From the NCBI GenBank assembly GCA_002633025.1, contig NMRB01000461.1, positions 237,414-301,413 of the forward strand: a DNA stretch of 64,000 nucleotides, read 5' to 3'. The DNA is from Notospermus geniculatus (taxonomy: Eukaryota; Nemertea; Pilidiophora; Heteronemertea; Lineidae). The notes under the pieces are model-generated. The model did no database searches, was not told the origin of the DNA, and worked only from the letters and a program-made list of their open reading frames with translations. Below, in pieces: positions 12,601-24,707 of this stretch. Numbering within the stretch: position 1 is the first letter of the stretch; every line of letters starts with the position of its first letter. A program made the translations under genes and the position numbers.

Positions 12601-15600
12601 CTAGTGAGTCAGAGGGCACGCCTGTGCCATTACAGGTTGATGTGAAGGACTCCAAACTGATTATTCAAACAACAACTGAACAAGTCACTGAAGTCAAACA
12701 ACAAGTCAAAGTTGAACCTGCTCAAGTCATTGATAAGCGTGAAGAAGTTCAGGAACCTGCAAGGACACAGGCTCACGTTGCAGAGGAACTAGTGGAAGAG
12801 GCAATGGCACATGAACCTGACCTTGTACCAGTTTTGAAACCCGAAAAGGAGAAAAGCAGTTCTGAGTCCTCTTCTAGTGAGTCGGAGGGTGAGCATGAGC
12901 CATCACATGTTGATGTAAAGGACTCCACACTGGTTGTTGATACAACAACTGAACAAGTTTCTGATATCCAACAGGTAATTGATGTTGAACCTGCTCAAGT
13001 CATTGATAAACCTGAAGAAATTCAGGAACCTGCAAGGCCACTGGCTCAAGTTGTAGTGGAACCAGTGGACGAGGCAGCGGCACATGAACTCGATCTTGTA
13101 CCAGTTATGAAACCTGAAAAAGAGGAAAGCAGTTCTGAGTCCTCTTCTAGTGAGTCAGAGGTTGAGCATGAGCCATCACAGGTTGATGTAAAAGACTCCA
13201 CACTGGTTATTCATACAACAACTGAAGAAGTCACTGAAGTCAAACAAAAAATCATGGTTGAACCTGCTCAAGTCATTGATAAACCTGAAGAAGGTCAGGA
13301 ACCTGCAATGCCACAGGTCCATGTTGCAGAGGAACCAGTGGACGAGGCAGTGACACATAAACCTGATCTTGTACCAGTTACGAAACCTGAGAAAGAGGAA
13401 AGCAGCTCGAAGTCCTCTTCTAGTGAGTCAGAAGGTGAGCAAGAGCCATCACAGGTTGATGTAAAGGACTCTGCAGTAGTTATTCAAACAGCAACTGAAC
13501 AAGTCACTGAAGTCGAACAAGAAGTCAAAGTTGAACCTGCTCATGTCATTGATAAACCTGAAGAAGTTCAGGGCATTGCAAGGCCACAAGCTCAAATTGC
13601 TGAGGAACCAGTGAAAGATGCAGTTGCTCATGACGCAGAAACTGTACCGGTTCAAAAACCTGAAAAAGAGGAGAGCAGTTCTGAGTCCTCTTCTAGTGAG
13701 TCAGAAGGCGAGCAAGAGCCATCACAGGTTGATGTAAAGGACTCAGCATTGGATATTCAAACAACAACAACTGAACAAGTCACTGAAGCAAAACAAGAAG
13801 TCAAGGTTGAACATGTGGAAGTCATTGATAAACCTGTCGAAGTTCAGGAACCTGCATTGCCACAAGCCCAAGTTGCAGAGGAACCAGTGGAAGAGGTAGT
13901 TGCAAAGGAAGTAGAAACTGTACCTGTTTGGAAACCTGAGAAGGAAGAAAGCAGTTCTGAGTCCTCTTCTAGTGTGTCAGAAGGTGAGCAAGAGCCATCA
14001 CAGGTTGATGTAAAGGACTCTACATTGGTTATTCACACAGCAACTGAACAAGTCACTAAAGTCCAACAAGAAGTCGAAGTTGAACCTGCTCAAGTCATTG
14101 ATAAACCTGAAGAAGTTCAGGAACCTGCAAGGCCAGAGGCCCAAGTTGCAGATGAACCAGTGGACGAGGCAGTGACACACGAACCTGACCTTGTACCAGT
14201 TATGAAACCTGAGAAAGAGGAAAGCAGCTCAGAGTCCTCTTCTAGTGTGTCAGAAGGTGAGCAAGAGCCATCACAGGTTGATATAAGGGACTCTACATTG
14301 GTTATTCAAACACCAACTGAACAAGTCACTAAAGTCAAACAAGAAGTCAAAGTTGAACCTGCTCAAGTCATTGATAAACCTGAAGAAGTTCAGGAACCTG
14401 CAAGGCCAGAGGCCCAAGTTGCAGATGAACCAGTGGACGAGGCAGTGACACATGAACCTGATCTTGTACCAGGTATAAAACATGAGGAGGAGGAGGAAAG
14501 CAGTTCTGAGTCTTCTTCTAGTGAGTCAGAAGGTGAGCAAGAGCCATCACAGGTTGATGTAAAGGACTCTAGATTGGTTATTCACACAGCAACTGAACAA
14601 GTCACTAAAGTCCAACAAGAAGTCAACGTTGAACCTGTTCGAGTCATTGATAAACCTGAAGAAGTTCAGGAACCTGCAAGGCCACTGGCTCAAGTTGCAG
14701 TCGAACCAGTGGAAGAGGCAGTGGCACATGAACCTGACCTTGTACCAGTTACGAAACCTGAGAAAGAGGAAAGCAGCTCTGAGTCCTCTTCAAGTGAGTC
14801 AGATGGTGAGCATGAGCCATCACAAATTGATGTAAAGGACTCCACCCTGGTTATTCATACAACAACTGAAGAAGTCACTGAAGTCAAACAAGAAATCATG
14901 GTTGAACCTGCTCAAGTCATTGATAAACCTGAAGAAGGTCGGGAACCTGCAATGCCACAGGTCCATGTTGCAGAGGAACCAGTGGATGAGGCAGTGGCAC
15001 ATAAACCCGATCTTGTACCAGTCATGAAACCTGAGAAAGAGGAAAGCAGTTCTGAGTCCTCTTCCAGTGAGTCAGAAGGTGAGCAAGAGCCATCACAGGT
15101 TGATGTAAAGGACTCCACATTGGTTATTCAAACAGCAACTGAACAAGTCACTAAAGTCCAACAAGAAGTCGAAGTTGAACCCGCTCATGTCATTGATAAA
15201 CCTGAAGAAGTTCAGGAACCTGCAAGGCCAGAGGCCCAAGTTGCAGATGAACCAGTGGACGAGGCAGTGACACATGAACCTGATCTTGTACCAGGTATAA
15301 AACATGAGGAGGAGGAGGAAAGCAGTTCTGAGTCTTCTTCTAGTGAGTCAGAAGGTGAGCAAGAGCCATCACAGGTTGATGTAAAGGACTCTAGATTGGT
15401 TATTCACACAGCAACTGAACAAGTCACTAAAGTCCAACAAGAAGTCAACGTTGAACCTGTTCGAGTCATTGATAAACCTGAAGAAGTTCAGGAACCTGCA
15501 AGGCCACTGGCTCAAGTTGCAGTCGAACCAGTGGAAGAGGCAGTGGCACATGAACCTGACCTTGTACCAGTTACGAAACCTGAGAAAGAGGAAAGCAGCT

Positions 15601-18600
15601 CTGAGTCCTCTTCAAGTGAGTCAGATGGTGAGCATGAGCCATCACAAATTGATGTAAAGGACTCCACCCTGGTTATTCATACAACAACTGAAGAAGTCAC
15701 TGAAGTCAAACAAGAAATCATGGTTGAACCTGCTCAAGTCATTGATAAACCTGAAGAAGGTCGGGAACCTGCAATGCCACAGGTCCATGTTGCAGAGGAA
15801 CCAGTGGATGAGGCAGTGGCACATAAACCCGATCTTGTACCAGTCATGAAACCTGAGAAAGAGGAAAGCAGTTCTGAGTCTTCTTCTAGTGAGTCAGATG
15901 GTGAGCAAGAGCCATCACAGGTTGATGTAAAGGACTCCACATTGGTTATTCAAACAGCAACTGAACAAGTCACTAAAGTCCAACAAGAAGTCGAAGTTGA
16001 ACCTGCTCAAGTCATTGATAAACCTGAAGAAGTTGAGGAACCTGCAAGGCCAGAGGCCCAAGTTGCAGATGAACCAGTGGAAGAGGCAGTGGCACATGAA
16101 CCTGATCTTGTACCAGTTATGAAACCTGAGAAGGAGGAAAGCAGTTCTGAGTCTTCTTCTAGTGAGTCAGATGGTGACCATGAGCCATCACAAATTGATG
16201 TAAAGGACTCCACCCTGGTTATTCATACAACAACTGAACAAGTTTCTGATGTCAGACAAGCAATTAAAGTTGAACCTGCTCAAGTCCGTGATAAGCCTGA
16301 AGAAGTTCAGGAACCTGCAGCGCCACAAGCCCAAGTTGCAGGAGAACCAGTGGAAGAGGCAGTGACACATGAACCTGACCTTGTATCAGTTTTAAAACCC
16401 AGAAAGGAGAAAAGCAGTTCTGAGTCGTCTTCTAGTGAGTCGGAGGGTGAGCATGAGCCATCACAAGTTGATGTTAAGGACTCCACACTGGTTATTCACA
16501 CAACAACTGAACAAGTTTCTGATGTCAAACAAGAACTCAAAGTTGAACCTGCCCAAGTCATTGATAAACCTGAAGAAGTTGAGGAACTTGCAAGGCCACA
16601 GGCTCAAGTTGTAGTTGAACCAGTGGACGAGGCAGTGACACATGACCCTGACCTTGTATCAGTTTTAAAACCCGGAAAGGAGAAAAGCACTTCTGAGTCG
16701 TCTTCTAGTGAGTCAGAGGGTGAGCATGAGCCATCACAAGTTGGTGTAAAGGACTCCTTATTGGTTATTGGTGCCACGACTGAACCAGTTCCTGAAACCA
16801 AACAAGTTATTGAAGCTGAACCTGTTGAAGTTATTGATAGACCAGAGGAAGTCCTAGAACTGGCAAGGCCACAAGCCCAATTCGCAGAGGAACCTGTTGA
16901 AAAAGCAGTTGCACTTGAAGCAGAAACTGTACCTGTTATGAAACTAGAGGAGGAGGAAAGTAGTTCTGTGTCCTCTTCTAGTGAGTCAGAGGGTGACCAA
17001 GAACAACTACCACCTGCAGTGCCAGAGGCCATTCCAGTCGATACAGTTACAGATAAAATTTCATTTGAAACAACTCTGTCTGTTGATGAGGATGCAAAAG
17101 CAAAAGTAATACCTGGTAAAGGTTTTGGTAAGGAAGAAGTCAGAACTGAGGTTTCGAAGGTTACGGTGGTTGAAAAGGCAGTTACAGAATATGAGGTACC
17201 TGAAAGCGAGTCTGAACCATCAAAAGTTGTGATTCATGTTGTAGAGGAGAAACCTACTGTTGAGGAGAAGGAAGACAAAACAAGATACATTCAGCCTGAT
17301 GGCACGTCTGTTGTCCAACAAACCAAAACAACAATCACCACAACAATGGTATCAGCGAGTTTAGAATATGAAGGTGAAGCACAGCCTGATAGTGTGATCA
17401 TCAGTGATGTTCTTCAAGAACAACCTGGCTCAGAAACACCGGTGCCTCGGGATGATGAGGCAACTGGCCTTATTGAAGAGGTGACCAGTAGCAGGGCGAC
17501 TTCAGTGTCCAGTTCCTTGGTAACTACAAGCCGAGAATCCACTACTGAGCCCGAGAGCTATGAACCCGAGTCATCAGAAACAGAAAGAGAGGCGACACCT
17601 GTGTCAGGCAGCAGGACAACTTTAGAACTTGTTTCGGACACTCCCACAGAGCCAGAATCTTCTGAAACCGACAAAGAGGAGGACACACAAATTAGTATGG
17701 TTCATTTGGAGACTCCAATCAAAGTAGAAAGTATTGAACCTGACTTCTCTGAACCTGATGAGGAAGGTAGATTGAGTAGTAGGCCTACATCTGAAACAGT
17801 TTCAGAGACATCAACTGACGCTCCCACAGAGCAGGAATCTTCTGAAATTGAGAAAGAGGAGGACACAGAGGAAACTACAATTAGCAAGGTTCACTTGGAG
17901 GCTCCAATCAAAGTAGAAAGTATTGAGCCAGAAATATCTGAACCTGATGAGGAAGGTAAATTGAGCAGTAGAGCAACATCAGAAACAGTTTCAGAGACAT
18001 CAACAGAAGTTGAAAGTACTGAGCCTGAATCGTCTACTACTGAAACTGAGGAAATCATTCTACCTGAGACTATTTCTGAGGTGACTGAACCAGAGTCGGA
18101 ACAAACCGACGTCGATGGAAGTGAAGCAGATCTGGACACTGATGGGCATATTTGCAAAGTTGTTGCTGAAACTGTTGAATTACATGAATCTGAGAGTAGC
18201 CCCTCTTCCACTGAAAGTGACCAAGAACCCCCTGAATCTGAGATGGGCCGTGTAGGCCTTGTCTATGGTTCAGAGGAGCTAAAACCGGGGAAAATGGAAT
18301 GTCAGTCTGAGAGAGATGAGTCTATAATTGCAAAACGAACCACTACAATTACCGTCGAAAAACCAACTGTTGAATCACCAGTTTCTGAACTGCCAGTAGT
18401 TGAGACTGGAAAGTCCGATTCAGCTACCAAAACAAAGGTACCTGTTAGTGTTATTGTGTCCCAACCTGTTTTGGTACCAAAAACAGAAAGTAGCTCATCA
18501 TCTAGTGACAGTGAGAGTGAACATGAACCATCGGACACAGAGAAAATGGAGGCAGGGATGGAACAAATACCTGAGGTGACAGAGAAAGTCGCCAGAACCG

Positions 18601-21600
18601 CAGAAGAAAGAGAACCTGAAGTCCTGGCAGAACCAGTTGTGAAACCTGAAGGTGAAAGTAGTTCCTCTTCTAACGAAAGTGAGAGTGAACATGAACCACC
18701 AGACACTGAGAGCAAGGAGACAATTCCTTTGGTTGCACCGGTCTTTGAACAAACACTTCCCGACACAGGAAAAGTTGTCTATGATGATACAGTGAAAAAA
18801 GAACCTGAGATTGTGATCAAACCTGCCCTAAAATCATCTGAGGAAACTAGTTCCTCCTCAAGTGAAAGTGAGCGTGAATATGAACTGTCACACACTGAGA
18901 AAGCAGTAGATTCCAAAGTGATGGTCATCACCAACATGGCTATGACAGATACTAACCAGATCACAGAAGACATGACTGCCACAGAAAAGAAAGAACCAGC
19001 ACAGGTGGCAGAAAGTGTGGAAGAGGTTGAAACTACCAGCAATGATGTATTCACAACACAGACTGATGTTGTAATAACTAAAGAGCATGTCCCTGTAACA
19101 GAAAGAGAACCACCTGTCCTTGTTGCTGAGACTGTTGAAGAGGTTGAAGCCCTTGTTACTGATGAATCTATGCAACAAACCGATACTGTAATAACTAGCC
19201 GGGATGTTCCAGTCACAGGAAAGAGAGTACCTGTTCGGGTTAGTGAAACTGTTGAACAGGTAGAAGCTATAACCACTGATGAATCCTCCGAACAAATTGG
19301 TACCATAGTTACCACAAAGGATTTCTCGGTCACTGAAACAGAAGCTCCAGTCTTAGTTGCTGAAACTGTTGAAGAGGTAGAAGCCATAATAACAGATGAG
19401 TCTTCTGTAACAACTATTAAGGATGTCCCTGTCACAGAGAAGGGAGCACCTGCCCTGGTTGCCGAAACTGTTGAACAGGTGGAAGCTCAAGCCACAGAGG
19501 AATCCACTGTGATATCTACGCAGGATGTCCCAGTAACAGAGAAGAAAGCACCCGTCCTGGTTGCCGAAACTGTTGAACAGGTGGAAGCAGTTGTGACTGA
19601 TGAATCCTCTGTAACAACTATAAAGGATGTCCCTGTCACAGAAAAAGGAGCTCCTATCCTGGTTGCTGAAACTGTTGAACAGGTGGAAGCAGTTGTGACT
19701 GATGAATCTACTGTAGAAACAAGAATGGATGTACCAGTCACAGAGAAGAAAGCGCCTGTCCTGGTTGCCGAAACTGTTGAACAGGTGGAAGCAGTTGTGA
19801 CTGATGAATCTACTGTAGAAACAAGAATGGATGTACCAGTCACAGAGAAGAAAGCGCCTGTCCTGGTTGCCGAAACTGTTGAACAGGTGGAAGCGGTTGT
19901 GACTGATGAATCTACTGTAGAAACAAGAATGGAGGTACCAGTCACAGAGAAGAAAGCGCCTGTCCTGGTTGCTGAAACTGTTGAACAAGTGGAAGCAGTT
20001 GTGACTGATGAATCTACTGTAGAAACAAGAATGGATGTACCAGTCACAGAGAAGAAAGCGCCTGTCCTGGTTGCTGAAACTGTTGAACAGGTGGAAGCGG
20101 TTGTGACTGATGAATCTACTGCAGAAACAAGAATGGATGTACCAGTCACAGAAAAAGGAGCACCTACCCTGGTTGCTGAAACTGTTGAACAGGTAGAAGC
20201 GGTTGTTACTGATGAATCCTCTGTAACAATTGTGCACGATGTCCCCACTACAGAGAAGATGACACCTGTCCTGGTTGCTGAAACTGTTGAACAGGTGGAA
20301 GCTATAGTTACCGATGAATCTACCAAACAAATGGATATCGTAATAACTACACAGGATGTCCCAGTGGTGGAGAAGGAAACACCTGTATTGGTGGCTGAAA
20401 CTGTTGAAGTTGAACCTGTTGGTACTGTCCAAACCATGAAACAAAGTGATGTTTTGAAGCAGGTTGGTAGTGATTCTACCATTGTTCCCGGCAAAGCAAC
20501 GTCTACCGAGAAGGTAGAGGCAGTTACAAAGGAAATACTTGGTGATGATGCGAAACGTGAACATATCACTAAGGTGACAAGTACAGTTGATGTTGAACGT
20601 CGTGATGAGGAGTATGAAATTAAACCGACAGATGAACCATCCACGATAATCGTACATACAGAACATACACAACCTGATGCAAGCACTGAGGTAACTAGGT
20701 TTGCTGAAAGATTGCCTGATGGTTCCCAAGTTCATAAGACTGTGAAAGTGACAACTAAAACTGGATTTGCTACTGCAAGTTTGACTTTTGATGGTGCTGT
20801 GCCACCCGGGGATGATGTTCCATTTGAATGTCCACTGCTGTCAGAAGTAGGACCAGAGCAACATGTAGGTGGTAAAAGTCCAGATTCATCATCAAGTGAA
20901 GATGATCGTGCCAGATATGATGTGTTGACCAAACCAGATTCACTCAAATCTCCTGAAGATGAACAAAAGTTAAAACCAGGGAGCCCTGACCTAGAACAAA
21001 CCACTTCGTACTTGTCAGAGCCTTTGGAAACACCTGACACCCTCTCTAAGTCATCGTTAACTGAAGAAGAATGTGCAGAACTACCAACGGCAGAGTCCTA
21101 TATCACCTGTGATGGTAGCTTAGGTCAGGAAGAAGCATCTGTCACTGTTATGACATCAGTGACTGATACCACAGAGGCAAGTGAAAGACCTGAAGAATCA
21201 GGTGGAAAGTTGAGAGAATCGCCTGATGAAGTGCCGTCATTGATTGTGACCACTGACACTGATATGACAGAACCAAGTGATAAGTCTGATATTGATAAAG
21301 AAGTTGAAAAAAGCCAAGACCCTAAATATTTAGCTGAACTTGAAACTACTAGGTTAGCGAGAACCAGTATGTATTTGGATTCTGATGTTGAAGTCTCTGA
21401 TGAGAGGGAAACTGGAGGCGATGTTGAAGAGAAAAAGACTGAGGGAACTGAAGCAAAGGGCCAAGATTCCCAGTATATGACTGAACTAGAAACCACCAGG
21501 TTAGCTAGGACTAGTATGTACTTAGATACTGATGTTGATATCTCCAAGAAGGACAAAACAGATGTCGAAGTTGAAGTGAAGCGCACTAAGGAAACTGAAT

Positions 21601-23325
21601 TAGAAAGCAAAGATTCCAATTATTTGAGTGAGATGGAGACAACAAGGTCAGCTAGGATGAGCGTGCCCTCTGATACTGATGCTGATGGCAATCAAGGTGC
21701 TCCTAAGGATGCTGAGCCCCATATGGGTGAGAAGCCACTTGAATCAGATGTACAGGAGGTGAGGGAGTCACCTGAACATCCCCCAGCCACTGAAACTGTG
21801 CAATCAAAATACCTGGCGGAACTGGAAACAGAGAGATTGGCAAGGTCTAGCTTATACCTTGATGATGGTGTTCCCATACATGTGACTCTTAAACCGGGTG
21901 AAGTTGAGCACACTTCCAGAAAAGACACTGGGCAAGAAACACCAGATGAGGACATGAGAAAAATTGAAAGAAGCAGTCTGCACCTTGACGATTTGGTGCC
22001 GTCAGATGACCTGGGCAAGGAAAAAGAACTAATCAGTGAATCAAAGGGTGGATCTAGTCAAGAAGTAGTTATGGACTCAAAAGTCAAGCCCAAGGTTAAA
22101 CAAGTTCAGTTCGTGTCCACGTCTGCTGATTCTCCTTCAATAGTTGTTCCAAACGATTTTGGGAAGGAATCATTACCAACTGCAAACGAACTGCAGGCTT
22201 CACTTACCACTGTGCTGATTGAAACTTCTCCAAGTGACACAGTGACCGAATCATCAAAAGCAGGTGCACTACAGAAAATACCTGAAAGAACTGATCACTC
22301 AGAATCCTTCCTGATTGATGGGAGGCAGACGCTGCATGCCACAGCAGTGAGAGAAGTTGAAAGAAGCGAAGATATTAGTCAAATGCTCTTGCCAATGTCA
22401 GAACGCGGTGAGTCATTCACTGTTCAGAAATCCTTGCCAAGGATCACTGCATCTGGGGAAGTGGTCATAGTCAGACAGCGCACCGTATCAGAGGAAAGGG
22501 AATACTCATTAAGGCGGTCTTTAGAAAGGGAAATCACCCATGCAGCTGTAGCTGAAGGACTAGTGCCAAGTCTAGCCCATGATACGCCGGACGTATCTGG
22601 GCAAAGTATGTACTTAATTAATGTCAGTAAAATGGCTGCCAGTCGTCCATATGGTATGGATTACCCTATTAGCTGGGAGGGATTGGACGAGAGGGTTTCT
22701 GATCGTGGGGATCCTTATGCAGAGAGGACCGAGTCTGTAATCACAAGTCGTGAACATCGCAGATTAGATATATCTCAGTTACGATATGAGTCCATTCAAA
22801 GCACTGGTATGACTAGGAGTGTTGAAACCTCCATTACAACATCACATCTTTGGGGAGATGACACTTACGCGATGCAAACAGATGAACCTGCTGAATGGTT
22901 CCATAGCTTTGGGGGAGCAGACAGAGGGGAAGCTAAAATAATTGCTCCAAGTCGGGTACAACTTTATCGAGATGTTGTGGATGGAGCAGCAAAGCACAAA
23001 AACGGTACTGTGGAAGAGACAGAATTCATCCAAGATGGCATGGTGGTGAAGAAACAGGTGGTGACGACACAAGGAAAACATAGCACCGTTACGCGAAGCC
23101 GGTGGGAGGAGAAAGAAGCATTCCACCAGCGAGACATTCCTGGGGAATACCATTTTCAGACCGATGTGGTCCTCGATGAGCCACACGTAGAAGCTGATGT
23201 TGAAGAATTCGAAGATGTTCTCCCTGATGGCACTCGTGTGGTCAAACGTGTGAAGACCAAAATAAAAACCCGACGTGTACGCACAAGACTAACAGTTGAG
23301 GGTGATGAGGATTCTAGTGACTCAG
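9700..23325 (+). CDS. giant exon 1 (13.6 kb) of an ankyrin-like tail protein
   Basis: This is one uninterrupted exon of 13,626 bp (4,542 codons). The acceptor is ACATTTCAG before 9700 and the donor is TCAG/GTATAC after 23325, phase 1 at both ends. The upstream frame from 9639 is intron. Layout: Ser-rich opening, then four PDG motifs (9850-10770); a mixed acidic region (10.8-12 kb); a 91-residue tandem array (12.6-17 kb); two more PDG-type motifs (near 17.3 and 20.7 kb); Ser/Glu-rich sequence; a 34-residue array (19.1-20.4 kb); four YLAELETTRLARTS repeats (21.3-21.9 kb); a more complex segment; and two final PDG motifs (22.99-23.3 kb). It is largely acidic and probably disordered, as expected for the tail of a giant ankyrin. 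A strong internal donor at 10782 and a possible read-through stop at 23372 suggest shorter forms. Being one gene with the following exons is inferred from phase and style. An alternative is another giant cytoskeletal protein of the MAP1/futsch type. Confidence 0.95.
10783..10788 (+). promoter_or_regulatory. internal consensus 5' splice site in giant exon 1
   Basis: The sequence AAAAAG/GTAAGC lies at the 10782/10783 boundary, and the break is in phase 1 like the true exon borders. Using it would give an exon 9700-10782 (1,083 bp, 361 codons) holding only the four PDG motifs, and would remove about 12.5 kb of repeats without changing frame. Usage is inferred, not shown. Confidence 0.55.
11960..12560 (+). 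repeat. diverged outer units of the 273-bp array
   Basis: Degenerate versions of the VDVKDSTLVI core occur here: VDLKDTSLVKDVSTEEV near 11990, VDVKDPTLFVGVTTEQ near 12160 and VDQKDLTLVVNVPTDEV near 12370. They lack the full SSSESSSSESEGE cluster or carry weaker Ser/Glu runs. They look like old edge copies of the array that follows. Confidence 0.7.
12561..17000 (+). repeat. 273-bp (91-residue) tandem array, about 16 units
   Basis: Each unit reads roughly KPEKEESSSESSSSESEGE, then PSQVDVKDSTLVIHTTTEQV, then a Glu/Val/Pro-rich remainder (VIDKPEEVQEP, VAEEPVDEAV, HEPDLVPV). Period is 273 bp with occasional 3-bp changes such as an extra Thr or Glu. The SSSESSSSESEGE block is dense in S-x-x-E sites of the casein kinase 2 type, so phosphorylation is plausible but inferred. 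Central units are the most alike, and a three-unit block is duplicated almost exactly (14369-15056 and 15191-15878). The antisense open frames across the array are shadows of the repeat. Confidence 0.95.
14369..15878 (+). repeat. recent 822-bp tandem duplication of three units
   Basis: Sequence 14369-15056 reappears at 15191-15878 with no difference that I can see, a shift of 822 bp, or three repeat units. Differences start just outside this interval on both sides. This points to recent unequal exchange or replication slippage, or to gene conversion between units. An assembly artefact is possible. Confidence 0.85.
19087..20412 (+). repeat. 102-bp (34-residue) tandem array
   Basis: The units read VPVTEKKAPVLVAETVEQVE then AVVTDESTVETRMD. 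The best conserved copies lie at 19728-20140 with an exact 102-bp period. Outer copies vary in length (insertions such as KQMDIVITTQ) and sequence. The core LVAETVEQVEA is the most constant part. It encodes an acidic Thr/Val-rich, probably extended stretch. Confidence 0.95.
21325..21870 (+). repeat. four copies of a YLAELETTRLARTS motif
   Basis: Copies are YLAELETTRLARTSMYLD, YMTELETTRLARTSMYLD, YLSEMETTRSARMS and YLAELETERLARSSLYLD, spaced 40-65 residues apart by variable acidic linkers. Unlike the surrounding sequence they carry aromatic and basic residues and are predicted by eye to be helical. Conservation against variable spacers suggests a binding motif. No known family was recognised. 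Confidence 0.85.
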
Positions 23326-23372
23326 GTATACCTATGCGCCAGAGAGCATTCAAGCTAATGCAGCATGGCTAG
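23326..23372 (+). CDS. possible read-through C-terminus of giant exon 1
   Basis: If the donor at 23325/23326 is not used, the frame continues for 15 codons, GIPMRQRAFKLMQHG, to a TAG at 23370-23372. The tail is basic, unlike the rest of the protein, and creates an S-G-I-P sequence next to Arg/Lys. A poly(A) signal AATAAA at 24702-24707 could serve such a transcript. Donor use is equally plausible because it keeps the phase 1 rule. Confidence 0.35.
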
Positions 23373-24701
23373 GTACAGCATGCCCACCTTATTTGGAATG
23401 TCTGAAATTGAGTCGGTACAGGAGGTCCAGCTAGCTTTGCGTTCCTGATTTCATTGCTTCAGCATTTAACTAAAGAATTTTCTGCGAGTTTTCCCCATTT
23501 TAAACATGACTGCTTTTACGCTAGTTTTAAATATTAACATCCGTTAGTGGTATTTCTACTACATCCTGCATTACCAATTTTAATGCCAACCACTTTTATA
23601 TGTTTGACAGTTTTTGGTCCAACAAGGAGAAGCTCTGACATATTGTTAACTGTTTATGATGCTATTTGCTTCTTTTATCAACACCATATGTATACTAAAG
23701 CTTAATGCAACACATCCACTAGCACTGAACACTGCTTGCCAACAGCTCTTAATCACAGTCAGGAGTAGGTTTCCTTGAGTGTCCTGGAGGAAATTTACTG
23801 CTGCTTAAGATGGGACAAGCCAAGATAGTGGATATCGTCATATGATAAGCTATCAGTGGAGCTGGCAATTGATAACTGTAGTAGAGATTAGCCTTTGTTA
23901 ACTGTTAGATGCTTGATGTTAATGGATAGACTTCATTCCCCTGCCATTGGGCTGCTCGGTTGATGGGTTGTAAATAGAGCTTCACTCACCTCTTGATAAG
24001 CCTTGTCTTCTTGATTGGCTGAAACTATGATCATCAACTTGACATCATCTTGAAACTATGCGGAAAATGCTACAGGAATGCAGTGAAAAGTGCATCGTGC
24101 AGCATCCTGAGATGAAAACCTCTGCTCAGTTGTGGTTTAGATTAGAGGGAAACGTGGACGTATCTCCTGTGGCGAGACCTGATCAAAGAGAACTTGGCTA
24201 CTAATTTATTCCTGCTACTCTAACCATGTTCTAGTGCTTCTACCTGGCCAGCCAGGGATGTGACGTGTTTACTAACCATAACTGCTGAAGAAATGCTGGG
24301 ATGCTGTCGCTACTTCTCCATGTTATGCCAGATAAGATGCCCAGTACCACAAACTCTGTTTTTGAGGAGAAAAACCGCTCCGAGCTCTGGTTTCTATGGT
24401 TACGGTTCCTTTTTCTTGTGTAAAATATTTCTGTGCATTTTTTCTAAAGGGGAATGTGACATCTGTTACATCCTTTCATACATTTTAACATTAATTGGTA
24501 GTTTCCATTTCAGTTCTCCAATAACATTCAAACATCCTATTCCCTGTCTTAACTCATCTTGACAAAAATGTCTGTCCCCAAGACGGGAAAGTCATTGCAG
24601 TTCTCCAAACAAAACACCAGCATTTCCTCCTGTCTTCTGTACGTAGTCGAATGTCCCTGGTGGCCACATGTCACTAATGTTACACACACTTACATTTTGC
24701 T

Positions 24702-24707
24702 AATAAA
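24702..24707 (+). terminator. candidate poly(A) signal AATAAA
   Basis: This canonical hexamer lies 1.3 kb after the TAG at 23372. It would suit a transcript ending in giant exon 1. No downstream element was verified. Confidence 0.25.

Noticed and set aside
12903-16643. Series of about 60-codon antisense frames beginning MCHCLVHWF
   Set aside because: One per 273-bp unit; artefacts of the sense repeat.
19353-20735. 460-codon antisense open frame (and overlapping 399-codon frame) over giant exon 1
   Set aside because: A shadow of the 102-bp array. Its apparent repeats follow the sense-strand period exactly.
22402-22413. Possible internal donor GCG/GTGAGT in giant exon 1, in phase 1
   Set aside because: Intron side is good but the exon side lacks AG. 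No supporting change in sequence type at this point.
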